From JAPLDB01 sp038206355 (GTDB taxonomy: Bacteria > Bacteroidota > Bacteroidia > AKYH767-A > 2013-40CM-41-45), in contig JBBRAY010000009.1 of NCBI GenBank assembly GCA_038206355.1, forward strand, positions 32,495-96,494: a stretch of 64,000 nucleotides of DNA, in the 5' to 3' direction. The notes under the pieces are model-generated. The model was given only the letters and a program-made list of their open reading frames with translations, was not told where the DNA came from and made no database searches. Both the position numbers and the translations under genes were made by a program. This document shows positions 1 through 8,996 of this stretch, piece by piece (position 1 is the first letter of the stretch; each line of letters opens with the position of its first letter).

Positions 1-499
1 TTTCCTTCCAGTGCACGATCACTTTCTCCGACGTAATTGAATCTATTGAAATGCCAATATAATCAGGAGCTACCGGAAGATGCCGGCTGTAGCGCCTGTC
101 AACGAGCGTAAGCAATTCCACCTTCTTCGGACGACCATAATCAATCATTGCATCCAGACCGGCGCGAATCGTGCGACCGGTGAACAATACATCATCAACA
201 AGAATTACTTTTTTATTTTCTATCTCAAAATCTATACTGGTAGAACTCGGAATCACAATTTCTCTCCTCCTGAAATCATCCCGGTGAAATGTAACGTCGA
301 GATCTCCGCAGTTAATCTTTTTATCAGGAAATAACTGGGACAACTCAGCATGAATTCTCCTGGCCACAAATACTCCCCTCGGTTGCAAACCAATGATCAC
401 TGTGTCGGAAAAATCATTGTGGTTTTCTATCAACTGACGACAAAGACGGCTGATCGTAATCCCGAATCTGGTATTGTCTAAAAGTAGTCGTCTCTGCAT
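1..499 (-). CDS. pyrR: PyrR-type bifunctional protein / uracil phosphoribosyltransferase, 3' end cut by window edge
   Basis: The gene runs off the left edge of the window; about 166 codons are visible from the ATG at 499 (protein begins MQRRLLLD). The phosphoribosyltransferase signature VILVDDVLFTGRT, which binds PRPP in this family, is clear, followed by a stretch of the form GRPKKVELLTLVDRRYSRHLP and APDYIG, which are typical of PyrR rather than of Upp or hypoxanthine phosphoribosyltransferases. PyrR proteins convert uracil and PRPP to UMP and, in many bacteria, also bind pyr mRNA to attenuate transcription; whether the RNA-binding role holds here cannot be seen. Only the last few residues should be missing, since family members are about 170-180 residues long. 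It follows rpsA on the same strand, but a terminator and a repeat lie between them. Confidence 0.9.
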   Translation of the reverse strand, partial: MQRRLLLDNTRFGITISRLCRQLIENHNDFSDTVIIGLQPRGVFVARRIHAELSQLFPDKKINCGDLDVTFHRDDFRRREIVIPSSTSIDFEIENKKVILVDDVLFTGRTIRAGLDAMIDYGRPKKVELLTLVDRRYSRHLPVAPDYIGISIDSITSEKVIVHWKE

Positions 500-576
500 T
501 TGCGTTGGCAAATATAAATATTCATGCTTGCCTATTAATGTCAGTTCATAATTCAACTCTGGTTCAACCTCCCCTT

Positions 577-634
577 ATGCTTGCGCCGAAGCTTCAGCAT
601 AGGAGCAATGCTTGCGCCGAAGCTTCAGCATAGG
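577..634. repeat. 27-bp perfect direct repeat (two copies)
   Basis: Two identical 27-bp copies lie at 577-603 and 608-634, separated by 4 bp. Each begins ATGCTTGCGCC and ends CAGCATAGG, with ATGCT/AGCAT at its ends and the palindrome GAAGCTTC inside, so each copy could fold weakly. They fill the gap between the rpsA terminator and pyrR. Function unknown. Confidence 0.85.
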
Positions 635-668
635 TGTACAGAGAGGAGCACGGTGGTGAGGCCGGTCT

Positions 669-703
669 AAAAAAAATCCCCCGATTTCTCGGAGGATTTT
701 TTT
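669..703 (-). terminator. Rho-independent terminator after rpsA
   Basis: Read on the minus strand, a stem ATCCTCCGA / TCGGGGGAT with a 4-nt loop is flanked by A-runs and T-runs and begins a few bases after the rpsA stop codon. The U-tract is present on both sides, so the structure could work in either direction. Confidence 0.8.
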
Positions 704-706
704 AAA

Positions 707-2638
707 TTATTCTTCTGATTTTTCTTCTTTCTTTTCTTCCGTCTCCTCAGCAGAAGCGGATTCTACAGGAGCAGCATCAGCTTTCTTCTTACTCTTTTTC
801 GCTGCTGTCGCTTCCATCTCATTCTTCAGATCGCTCAATGCAGAAAGATCACCAAGGGTAGTCTTTTCAGAACTGTCCTTCATCCTCTTCACTGTCTTTG
901 CTGTATCGTCACGGTCACGCTCTCTTGCGGCACCTTCAACGGCCTTCGCCTCATGCGCTGCCTCATCATGAATAGCACGGTGAGAAACAAGGATACGCTT
1001 CTGATCTTTGTTGAATTCAAGGATCTTGAACATGGCCTTCTCATCAGTCTTCAAAGAAGTTTTTCCGTCTTCCTTAATCAGGTGTTTGCCAGGAGTATAT
1101 CCTTCGATACCATAAGGTAATGCAATGATGGCGCCTTTGTCAGCCATTTTCAATACCGTTCCTTCATGTACCGATCCGATTGCAAAAATAGATTCAAATA
1201 CATCCCAGGGATTATCTTCCAGTTGCTTGTGTCCGAGCGATAGTCTGCGATTCTCTGCATCCACTTCAAGTACAACAACCTCCATCTTATCACCTACTTT
1301 ACAAAATTCATTCGGGTGTTTAATCTTCTTCGTCCATGAAAGGTCACTGATGTGAACCAGTCCGTCAACGCCTTCTTCCATCTCAACAAATACACCGAAA
1401 GGCTGGAAGTTCTTCACGATCGTTGAATGCTTGGAACCTACAGGGAATTTTTCAGCCACATTGGTCCATGGATCCGGTTTCAATTGTTTTAATCCCAGTG
1501 ACATCTTGCGCTCTTCACGGTCAAGCGTAAGAATCATCGCCTCCACTTCATCTCCTACCTTCAGGAAATCATGCGGACTGCGAAGATGCTGCGACCACGA
1601 CATTTCTGAAACGTGTATTAATCCTTCAACCCCCGGAAGTACTTCTATAAATGCACCGTAGTCAGCAATAAGAACCACTTTACCTTTCAGTTTATCGCCT
1701 ACTTTCAGGTTCTCATCAAGCTGTGTCCAAGGGTGCGCTGTAAGCTGCTTTAATCCAAGGGCAATACGTTTCTTCTCATCATCAAAATCTAGGATAACAA
1801 CCTGCAATTTCTGGTCAAGTTTCACAACCTCTTCAGGATGCGCAACACGTCCCCATGAAATATCAGTGATATGAAGAAGTCCGTCAACACCGCCAAGATC
1901 CATGAACACACCATATGAAGTGATGTTTTTCACAGTTCCTTCCAGTACCTGACCCTTCTCCAGTTTCTTCATGATCTCTGCCTTCTGCAACTCAAGCTCT
2001 TCTTCAATCAGTATCTTATGAGAAACAACTACATTTTTAAATTCATTGTTGATTTTCACAACCTTGAATTCCATCGTCTTATTTACAAACTGGTCGTAGT
2101 CGCGGATCGGCTTCACGTCAATCTGTGATCCTGGTAAAAATGCTTCAATTCCAAATACATCTACGATCAATCCACCCTTTGTTCGACACTTTACATAACC
2201 CTGTATAACTTCCTGAGTATCAAGTGCTGTATTCACACGTTCCCATGACTTCATGGCACGTGCTTTTTTATGGGAAAGAACAAGCTGACCCAGCTTATCC
2301 TCTTGTGTTTCAATATAAACTTCAACCTTATCTCCCGCCTTTAAATCAGGGAAATGACGGAATTCAGAAACAGGAATCAACCCATCGCTTTTAAATCCAA
2401 TATTGATAAGTACGTCTTTCGGACCTATCGATACCACTGTGCCATCAACAATATCATGCTCGACCACTGAACTCAGGGTACGGTCATAAAGTTGCTCCAT
2501 ATTTTTACGCTCTTCAGCAGTATAAATATCGCCACTTTTACCGGCAGTTTCCCAATTGAATGCATATGGGTTATTACCGGTAGTGGTTGCAGGACTTTCA
2601 GTCTCTGACGTTGGGGTTGTGACTTCTTCCGTAATCAT
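707..2638 (-). CDS. rpsA: 30S ribosomal protein S1
   Basis: The 643-residue protein binds mRNA on the small ribosomal subunit and helps start translation. Six S1 (OB-fold) RNA-binding repeats can be read at roughly residues 60-130, 145-213, 230-300, 317-387, 403-473 and 490-560. Repeats 3-5 carry the classical cores GLLHITDISW, GLIHVSEMSW and GLVHISDLSW, each closing with a SLGLKQL-like segment; the first two and the last are more diverged, as is usual. An N-terminal extension of about 55 residues and a lysine/glutamate-rich tail of about 80 residues flank the repeats, as in other Bacteroidetes S1 proteins. The ATG at 2638 is preceded by a promoter with good match to the phylum consensus and followed by a strong terminator, so it looks monocistronic. 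Confidence 0.97.
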   Translation of the reverse strand: MITEEVTTPTSETESPATTTGNNPYAFNWETAGKSGDIYTAEERKNMEQLYDRTLSSVVEHDIVDGTVVSIGPKDVLINIGFKSDGLIPVSEFRHFPDLKAGDKVEVYIETQEDKLGQLVLSHKKARAMKSWERVNTALDTQEVIQGYVKCRTKGGLIVDVFGIEAFLPGSQIDVKPIRDYDQFVNKTMEFKVVKINNEFKNVVVSHKILIEEELELQKAEIMKKLEKGQVLEGTVKNITSYGVFMDLGGVDGLLHITDISWGRVAHPEEVVKLDQKLQVVILDFDDEKKRIALGLKQLTAHPWTQLDENLKVGDKLKGKVVLIADYGAFIEVLPGVEGLIHVSEMSWSQHLRSPHDFLKVGDEVEAMILTLDREERKMSLGLKQLKPDPWTNVAEKFPVGSKHSTIVKNFQPFGVFVEMEEGVDGLVHISDLSWTKKIKHPNEFCKVGDKMEVVVLEVDAENRRLSLGHKQLEDNPWDVFESIFAIGSVHEGTVLKMADKGAIIALPYGIEGYTPGKHLIKEDGKTSLKTDEKAMFKILEFNKDQKRILVSHRAIHDEAAHEAKAVEGAARERDRDDTAKTVKRMKDSSEKTTLGDLSALSDLKNEMEATAAKKSKKKADAAPVESASAEETEEKKEEKSEE

Positions 2639-2688
2639 TTAAATTTTAAATTGTTAGAATTAATTATTGACTATATTTTTTGGGGACG

Positions 2689-2718
2689 CAAATGTAATGA
2701 TATTCCTTAATCAACAAA
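2689..2718 (-). promoter_or_regulatory. Promoter of rpsA (Bacteroidetes -33/-7 type)
   Basis: On the minus strand TTTG is followed after 18 bases by TACATTTG, matching the Bacteroidetes consensus TTTG-N18-TAnnTTTG. Initiation a few bases downstream would give a leader of roughly 40-45 nt before the rpsA ATG. Confidence 0.65.
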
Positions 2719-2800
2719 AAAAATAGGCATTTTCTTTTGAACTGACTCAGGGAAATAAGAAATTAAAATAAGGAGCTGAAGATTCTGCTGTCAAATACGT

Positions 2801-2862
2801 CCCGTCCCGCTTTCCGCCCTGAAGTAAAGCGCAAGCGCTTACTTCAGGGCTTCAATCGGGGC
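2801..2862. repeat. Dispersed REP-like hairpin element, copy 1
   Basis: A near-perfect stem (CCCTGAAGTAAAGCG paired with CGCTTACTTCAGGG, one bulged A) lies at 2817-2849, flanked by a GTCCCGC box on the left and ATCGGGGC on the right. The same order of boxes around a related stem recurs at 59115-59203, which marks it as a dispersed non-coding repeat. The stretch between rpsA and this element has no other structure than the rpsA promoter. Confidence 0.7.
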
Positions 2863-2903
2863 TATTTTAGGATATTACGGAGGCATAAAACGGGTTTATT
2901 AGG

Positions 2904-3133
2904 GAACCCCGAAGGAGCGCAAAGCTCCTCCGGGGTAAACAGCCGAAGCCGGAGCGGTAATTCCTACGAGGTTTTCCGGCGACGTTACTCCGACGAAGTT
3001 TTCCGGCGGCGTAACTCCGACGAAGTTTTCCGGGCGACGTAACTCCGACGAAGTTTTCCACTTCGTCGGAGTTAAGCGGAGAATCGGAAACGAACCCCGA
3101 CGCAGCGGAAAGATCCTCCGGGGCAAACAGCCG
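2904..3133. repeat. Compound repeat: 42-bp direct repeats enclosing a 27-bp tandem array and a 14-bp-stem hairpin
   Basis: Two 42-bp copies at 2904-2945 and 3092-3133 agree at 37 of 42 positions; the left one also folds on itself (ACCCCGAAGGAGC against GCTCCTCCGGGGT). Between them about 3.4 tandem units of 27-28 bp start at 2967, 2994, 3021 and 3049, each beginning CGARGTTTTCC. The last unit runs into a perfect inverted repeat: TAACTCCGACGAAG at 3040-3053, a 7-nt loop, and its complement at 3061-3074. The element ends 7 bp after the stop codon of the neighbouring T9SS gene and could also terminate its transcription. Because 27 is a multiple of three the array stays open in several frames, giving spurious repetitive reading frames. 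Confidence 0.85.
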
Positions 3134-3140
3134 CAAGAAA

Positions 3141-5915
3141 TTAATAGTAAAACTTCCTCGCAATAACTGCCTCACCACTCATGATGTTGATGTAGTATAT
3201 ACCGGCAGCAAGAAAAGAACCGTCTATATGGTAATGCCTGAAATTGTCTTTCTGCTCTTCAGAAACAGAATAAATACTCCTTCCCAAAGCCGTATTGATC
3301 GTGACATTTACAGTTGCAGATCCCGGTAAAAACAGATCAAAATCAATCGCCGAATTTTCTTTCGAGGCTATAAACGATGCCAGGTGCATCTGCTCCTGCT
3401 CCATCTTTACTGCCGCTATATCGCTGAATGAATACTTACCGTCAAAGTCAGTCTGCTTCAAACGGTAATAAGAAACTCCGGGATAAGGCTCTTTGTCATT
3501 TTGAGAATACCTGAGAACTTCCGTACTGTTGCCTGCTCCATTGGTGAAAAGGATATCCTCAAACTGAATTCCGTTTTTACTTCTCTGAATAGTAAACACC
3601 TGGTTATTCACTTCTACTCCGGTCTCCCACGTAATGAGCACTTCCTTTCCGTTGCTCTTGGCATTAAAATATAAAAGTGAAATCGGAAGCGGATTATTGG
3701 TTGTTGTTGATGCCAGCGTGAAAGGTCCATAACCGCTTACGTCAGCACTCCTTACCGTTCCTGCTAAATTATTTCCTGTGGTGAGTGTATTTCCTTCATT
3801 CACCCATTGTATGGTACCGGCATTATATCTGGCAACGAGTAACTGTGACATAAAAGTTACGCCGCAACTGTTGCCGTCCCAACTCAGCGTAACCTTTCTT
3901 ATTGAAGTTCCGGCATTCTGAACCAGCATCCAGTATTCACACTGACTGATGTGATTAATTCCTGCTGCCAGATTATTTCCATAAACCGCCTGTGGGTTCA
4001 CATGGAAATATTCTCCCGTAAAAGCATCCGTCGTGCTTCCTCCCGCTGTAATAGCAATGGTTCTGAGGTATCCGTTTTTCCCGACAGGATAAATAAATGC
4101 ATCGTCACCTACTTTTTTCAAAGGCCCGTCAACAAAACTCACATTGCTTGCATTGGTGGATGTGGCATTGTCGGCAACAATAATTTTATTTACTGAGTTC
4201 GTATTAAAAATTCCTGCAAGTAGATTGAGGTTTCCATACACATAAATGTCATCACTCAACGTAACATCTTCTGCAGATTTATTGATCTCCAAACGGTAAG
4301 TCGTAATACTACCGCTTCCAATCACCTGCTGAATATTAACTCCGCTGAAAAGTAATTTTGAAGTGGATGCACTATAAGTGTAAGTACCTGCACAGGTCAT
4401 ATTCCCCTGCACTTCAAGCCCGGTACCGCTTATGGTCAGTGTGGCAAGTGAATTGATGTTTACGTTTCCCATCACCAGTAAAGGCGATGCATGGGTATTT
4501 GAATTTGTAAAATTGAGTGCGTTGTTTCCATTTCCTCCCAAATAAAAATTTCCTTTGATGATGGGATAGTTATTCGATCCGGAAAATTTGCAAAGGTTAT
4601 TGGTATTCCATGAGACGGAATTATTCTCAATGTATAGATTGCCATAATATACCTGTGCATTGGGCGGACCTCCATTCGTTGTGGAAATGGAAGGTTCGGT
4701 AGTTGCCCCTGCCGGCTTCCTGCAAATCCAGTTTGATGTAGCAGGAATTGTTGAGATGCCATTCTCGTATTTCAACTGCCAGTTTGTGCTGTTGGTGTTT
4801 GTCGTTTTTACAAGTGTTCCATTCGGTCCCATCTGCCAGCGAGCACTGTTCGTCCACACCACTGAGTAATTACTGGAATCGGAAAATGTACCGTACACAA
4901 TCAGGTCAACGCCCGGTCCGTCATTGATGCCGAGGTTGGTGTTCACCGCATTCCACAGTGTTGCACCTTCATCCACAATTGTTTCATCCAGTACAAGATT
5001 TGCCATTCCCGTCGTCTTTATAACGTGCGGGTTTCTGATGGTGATTGAATTTTCTGCACTCGACGGATATCGTGTAGCCGGGCTCCATGAAATATTATCC
5101 GGAGATGATTCCCACACAGCAACCGTAGTCCAGTTTCCTGAAGCTACTGTCCGGAAATACAGTGGCGAAGTAATCGGAGTTCCACTCACCACAATATTGT
5201 CAAATGCGATTCCGCAACTGGCGCCTCCCACAGGAACCACGTCTCTGCTCGCAGCCCACCGAAGCTGAACAACGGATTTATTATCAGCACCTGAAGGCAA
5301 AGTAAGATTCACATAGCTGTCAATCTGGTTTTGTATTCTGCTCGCGTTGTTATGCCAGTATGATGTATCAACAACTGTAAAAGCTCCTGAAGTACCCACT
5401 CTGTATTGAAATGCATATCCTGTTTTCTTTGGCTGGGGATTGATCATCTCTACATCAAATGAAACAGTAACCCCTGTATATCCGGTGGTATTAATGGCAA
5501 GCATTAGCTGATCCGTTCCCGAAGAAGAACTTGTCGTTTGAATATAAAGTTGACCGTTATTAACATTCACTCCCCCTGCTCCAACTCCTGAATAACCATA
5601 TGCCTTTCCGGTGCTTTTTACAACTGTGGCCGAGTCAAATGAATTTTCATCTCCGTTTGCATTGCTCACAGAGGCAGAAGAATTGGACGTTCTTGGTGCA
5701 CCCGCTGCTGTCCACACTGCAAAGCCGGCCGGAATACCTGAGGAAGTAAACCAATTGTTCGTGAAATCTTCTGCGACTGGAATTGGAATAGCACCCGGGT
5801 TGGTTTGTGCTATGGAAAAACCTGAAAAAAGAAAAATAAACGTAACAGGCAGATAGCAACGCAATAGTCGGGCTACCTGAGGCGCAGAGATTTTTCTGAA
5901 TACAGAATTCTTCAC
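3141..5915 (-). CDS. Large secreted protein with T9SS C-terminal sorting domain
   Basis: A secreted, modular protein of unknown substrate. The open frame extends to an ATG at 6038, but the only plausible signal peptide (hydrophobic run VTFIFLFSGF ending in SIAQ) begins about 60 codons further in; a GTG at 5915 gives a normal signal-peptide length of about 37 residues, so I prefer that start (924 residues). The mature part begins with a beta-rich jellyroll-like region, followed by a long stretch rich in N, T, S and G, a domain of the form PLPISLLYFNAK...VLITWET, common in T9SS proteins, and a final sorting domain of about 80 residues ending KFYY. The compound repeat follows its stop. The gap 5916-6221 to the divergent gene shows no structure I can name. 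Confidence 0.8.
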   Translation of the reverse strand: MKNSVFRKISAPQVARLLRCYLPVTFIFLFSGFSIAQTNPGAIPIPVAEDFTNNWFTSSGIPAGFAVWTAAGAPRTSNSSASVSNANGDENSFDSATVVKSTGKAYGYSGVGAGGVNVNNGQLYIQTTSSSSGTDQLMLAINTTGYTGVTVSFDVEMINPQPKKTGYAFQYRVGTSGAFTVVDTSYWHNNASRIQNQIDSYVNLTLPSGADNKSVVQLRWAASRDVVPVGGASCGIAFDNIVVSGTPITSPLYFRTVASGNWTTVAVWESSPDNISWSPATRYPSSAENSITIRNPHVIKTTGMANLVLDETIVDEGATLWNAVNTNLGINDGPGVDLIVYGTFSDSSNYSVVWTNSARWQMGPNGTLVKTTNTNSTNWQLKYENGISTIPATSNWICRKPAGATTEPSISTTNGGPPNAQVYYGNLYIENNSVSWNTNNLCKFSGSNNYPIIKGNFYLGGNGNNALNFTNSNTHASPLLVMGNVNINSLATLTISGTGLEVQGNMTCAGTYTYSASTSKLLFSGVNIQQVIGSGSITTYRLEINKSAEDVTLSDDIYVYGNLNLLAGIFNTNSVNKIIVADNATSTNASNVSFVDGPLKKVGDDAFIYPVGKNGYLRTIAITAGGSTTDAFTGEYFHVNPQAVYGNNLAAGINHISQCEYWMLVQNAGTSIRKVTLSWDGNSCGVTFMSQLLVARYNAGTIQWVNEGNTLTTGNNLAGTVRSADVSGYGPFTLASTTTNNPLPISLLYFNAKSNGKEVLITWETGVEVNNQVFTIQRSKNGIQFEDILFTNGAGNSTEVLRYSQNDKEPYPGVSYYRLKQTDFDGKYSFSDIAAVKMEQEQMHLASFIASKENSAIDFDLFLPGSATVNVTINTALGRSIYSVSEEQKDNFRHYHIDGSFLAAGIYYINIMSGEAVIARKFYY

Positions 5916-6221
5916 AATGAATGAAAATATAATCACCTCGGAATGTTCCGGGATGAGTGGTAATACTCTAACCTTTCGAAGAAATATTGGTTCATCTAAC
6001 ATCAGCATATTTATTACAGTTGGGGGCCAAAAAATCATTTATTGCGCAATCCGGCTTATCGGTCATTTCCTGACATCCACCCCCTATCAGGTAAAAATTG
6101 AGGGGGCGAATTAATAATTTTATACCCTTCATAAAGACCATCAGCTTCAGCATTTTCAAACGTAAATTTTAACAAATTATTATAAAAGGATTACAAAATT
6201 TCATGTAGGTTGCACCTCTAT

Positions 6222-8951
6222 ATGTCACACCATATAAAACACAAAATATTTTTTACAGGACTTGGATTATTGTTGTCGTTGCAACTAAGTGCGCAAATGA
6301 GCATTCATGGTACGGTGATGGACACCTCCGAACACAAGCCTTTACAGCATGCCATTGCAATGACAGTCCGACTGAATGATTCACTGCTCACCGGTTTTAC
6401 AAGGACGGATGAAAACGGATTTTTCTTACTCAATGGAATTCCTCTTGATACTTACCAGGTAATGATAACGCATCCCCGCTTCGGAGACCAGACCATTATT
6501 TTACTGGGTAATAATAACAACAAGGATTTTGATTTGCGGACCGTGGTCTTACCTCCGAAAAGTATTACACTGAATGAGGTGACTGTATTCGGTTATGCCG
6601 ATCCCGTTTATTATAAAGGCGATACCCTTATTTATACTGCCGATTCATTTAAAGTAAAACAGAATGCTGTTGTTGAAGACCTGCTGAAAAAATTGCCAGG
6701 GATAAAAGTGGATGCTGACGGAAAAATTTATTCCCAGGGAAAAACGGTTGACCAGGTGCTCGTTGATGGTGATGAATTTTTCGGTAGTGATCCGACAACA
6801 GCGACCAGAAATCTGGCTGCAAGCAGCGTGGAAAGCGTTCAGGTTTATGATAAAAAAAATGAAGACGGTTCTACCAACGATGCCAAGGAAACCCTGAAGA
6901 TCATGGACCTGAAACTGAAAGACGATGCAAAGAAAGGTTACTTCGGTAAAGTATCAGGGGCAAGTGACTTTCAGAATTATTACGAATGCGAATTGCTGGG
7001 AAATTACTTCAGAGGGAAAAGAAAATTTTCTGCCTATTCACTGGCTACCAATACACCTAAATCGAGATTTGACTGGAATGAAATGTGGAAATACAATATT
7101 GATGACGGCATGACGCGTGAATATTCTGACGACGGAATGATGACAACGTGGAACAGCGATGGCGGTGATGGTATTCCGCGTACTTTTAAAAGCGGTTTTT
7201 ATTATACCGACCAACTCAGTAAAAAAACAAAGGTGACCATTAATTACACCTATGGAAATGCGCTTGAAGATATTAAATCCGAAACCCGCTCACAGTATTT
7301 TCTTTCTGATACCTCTTACAAATCCAATGAGATCTTAAGCACGCATAAAACAGGAGAAAAACATTCACCCAACATAACTATTGTTCAGACGCTTGATTCG
7401 CTTACTGAGTTGGAGGTTTCCTCTAAATTAAAATACAACATGGGAAATCAGTTTTCGAATGAGTATGTTACGTTGAGTACGAACAATGATTCAATCACAA
7501 GAACGACATCAGTCAATCCAAGTTCATCAACAATCAATTACGACTGGGTGAATTCTGCGAAGGTGACACGCACCTTTAAGAAAAAAGACAGAAAGATCGT
7601 TGCCAATTATAACCTCGGACTGGTGAATGCAGATACCAAAGGATTTTTAAAATCCGAGGATTCATCACTACCTGTAAATACCGATCAGAAAAAAACTGCT
7701 GTGAGTGACAGGCAAACACATTCAGCATCGCTGACCTATACGGAGCCATTTACAAAGAAAATAAAAATGGAACTTTCCTATGACATGAATTACAGCAAAG
7801 GAATGCAAACAAAAAAAACGCTTGATTATTTCAACGGGGATTACAATTCTGAAAACGGAATTTACTCCAACAGCTTTTCAACACTGCGAACAATTAACCG
7901 TGCCGGCATTAAACTTTCTTACGAAGTAAAAAAATATTCCCTCTCCATAGGTTCCCGCGCAAGACAGGTTTATGCAAACAACCACAACCTGATTGGTGAT
8001 TCCACGCTTTCACAAACGGTGAATAACATCCTGCCATATCTTACCTGGCGTTATAAGTTCACTGATAACAAACAACTGACCTTGCGTTATACAACCAATT
8101 CAAGTCAGCCCGACCTGAATCAGTTGCAACCGGTGCCCGATAACAGCAATCCAAATTATATCATAAAAGGCAACCCCAATCTATTGCCCACCTACTCTCA
8201 AAATTTCAACCTTGACTTTTATACCTGGGCGCTTCTCAGCGGAAGACATTTGTGGAGCAGCATCGGATATACAAACACACAGCACGGATTTTCAAATGAC
8301 ATCTCTTACGACAGCATTGGAAAAACAACTTCCACTCCGCTGAATACAGAAGGAAATTACAATGCATATGGATACATGGGTTTCGGTTTTCCGATACTCG
8401 ACAAGGTTGTGGAGTTTAATCCAAATTTTAATTTTCAGTATAATAACAATGTGAATTATATTAATGCTATAAAGAATACCACAAAAACATTTTCTCCGAA
8501 TGGAGAACTGGATATTCAGATTGAAACCGATACCATTGAAATCCATCTTGGCGGCGGAATAAATTACAGCAATTCATCGTCGACACTTAATCTAAACAGC
8601 GACCAGTCGTATTACAGCACAAACTACAATGCCTCTGTTGAATTTACATTTCCGGGCAAATTCAAAATTGAAACAGATGCTAAATACACACAAACCTATG
8701 GAAGAGAGAAGGATTACAATCTTAATTACCTGATCTGGAATGCAACGCTCAGCAAAACATTATTGAAGAATGAAAACCTGATTGTTTCTGTTTCTGCCAC
8801 CGATCTTCTCAATCAGAATATTAACTCCTATCACAATACCTCTGACAACGTAACCAGCGACGTAAAGTCGCACGTGATTGGAAGGTATTTGCTGTTTAAA
8901 ATACAGTTCAAGTTTAATAGCAATAAGAAGAAAGAGGGTGAGGAGGATTGA
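6222..8951 (+). CDS. Outer-membrane beta-barrel protein with carboxypeptidase-regulatory-like plug region (TonB-receptor-like)
   Basis: The frame opens at a TTG at 6210, but the ATG at 6222 (protein MSHHIKHKIFF) leads directly into a signal peptide ending LSAQ, so I use it (909 residues). Residues ~25-110 form a carboxypeptidase regulatory-like domain (IHGTVMDTSEHKPLQ), then a plug-like region with LLKKLPGIKVDADGKIYSQG and VLVDGDEFFG, motifs typical of the TonB-dependent-receptor-like family of Bacteroidetes with an outer-membrane barrel. The remaining ~650 residues alternate short amphipathic strands as expected of a barrel. No TonB box is obvious. It is followed 45 bp later by a GLPGLI-family gene, a pairing seen in many Bacteroidetes; the substrate is unknown. 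Confidence 0.87.
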   Translation: MSHHIKHKIFFTGLGLLLSLQLSAQMSIHGTVMDTSEHKPLQHAIAMTVRLNDSLLTGFTRTDENGFFLLNGIPLDTYQVMITHPRFGDQTIILLGNNNNKDFDLRTVVLPPKSITLNEVTVFGYADPVYYKGDTLIYTADSFKVKQNAVVEDLLKKLPGIKVDADGKIYSQGKTVDQVLVDGDEFFGSDPTTATRNLAASSVESVQVYDKKNEDGSTNDAKETLKIMDLKLKDDAKKGYFGKVSGASDFQNYYECELLGNYFRGKRKFSAYSLATNTPKSRFDWNEMWKYNIDDGMTREYSDDGMMTTWNSDGGDGIPRTFKSGFYYTDQLSKKTKVTINYTYGNALEDIKSETRSQYFLSDTSYKSNEILSTHKTGEKHSPNITIVQTLDSLTELEVSSKLKYNMGNQFSNEYVTLSTNNDSITRTTSVNPSSSTINYDWVNSAKVTRTFKKKDRKIVANYNLGLVNADTKGFLKSEDSSLPVNTDQKKTAVSDRQTHSASLTYTEPFTKKIKMELSYDMNYSKGMQTKKTLDYFNGDYNSENGIYSNSFSTLRTINRAGIKLSYEVKKYSLSIGSRARQVYANNHNLIGDSTLSQTVNNILPYLTWRYKFTDNKQLTLRYTTNSSQPDLNQLQPVPDNSNPNYIIKGNPNLLPTYSQNFNLDFYTWALLSGRHLWSSIGYTNTQHGFSNDISYDSIGKTTSTPLNTEGNYNAYGYMGFGFPILDKVVEFNPNFNFQYNNNVNYINAIKNTTKTFSPNGELDIQIETDTIEIHLGGGINYSNSSSTLNLNSDQSYYSTNYNASVEFTFPGKFKIETDAKYTQTYGREKDYNLNYLIWNATLSKTLLKNENLIVSVSATDLLNQNINSYHNTSDNVTSDVKSHVIGRYLLFKIQFKFNSNKKKEGEED

Positions 8952-8996
8952 AGTAGACAAGAGACAAGAAAATATAATTGAGCCGGTATTTCTATA

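Noticed and set aside
2967..3060. Possible mini CRISPR array, given a Cas6-like gene in the window
   Set aside because: The units are contiguous tandem copies with no unique spacers between them, so this is not a CRISPR array. No other spaced repeat was found.
2867..3178. Two overlapping minus-strand frames (103 and 75 codons) with repetitive ENFVGVT/KLRRS text
   Set aside because: They are translations of the 27-bp tandem repeat, which stays open because 27 is divisible by three; there is no start context, family or signal.
5917..6114. 65-codon plus-strand frame between the two large genes at 3.1 and 6.2 kb
   Set aside because: It overlaps the 5' end of the T9SS gene and shows no domain or signal peptide.
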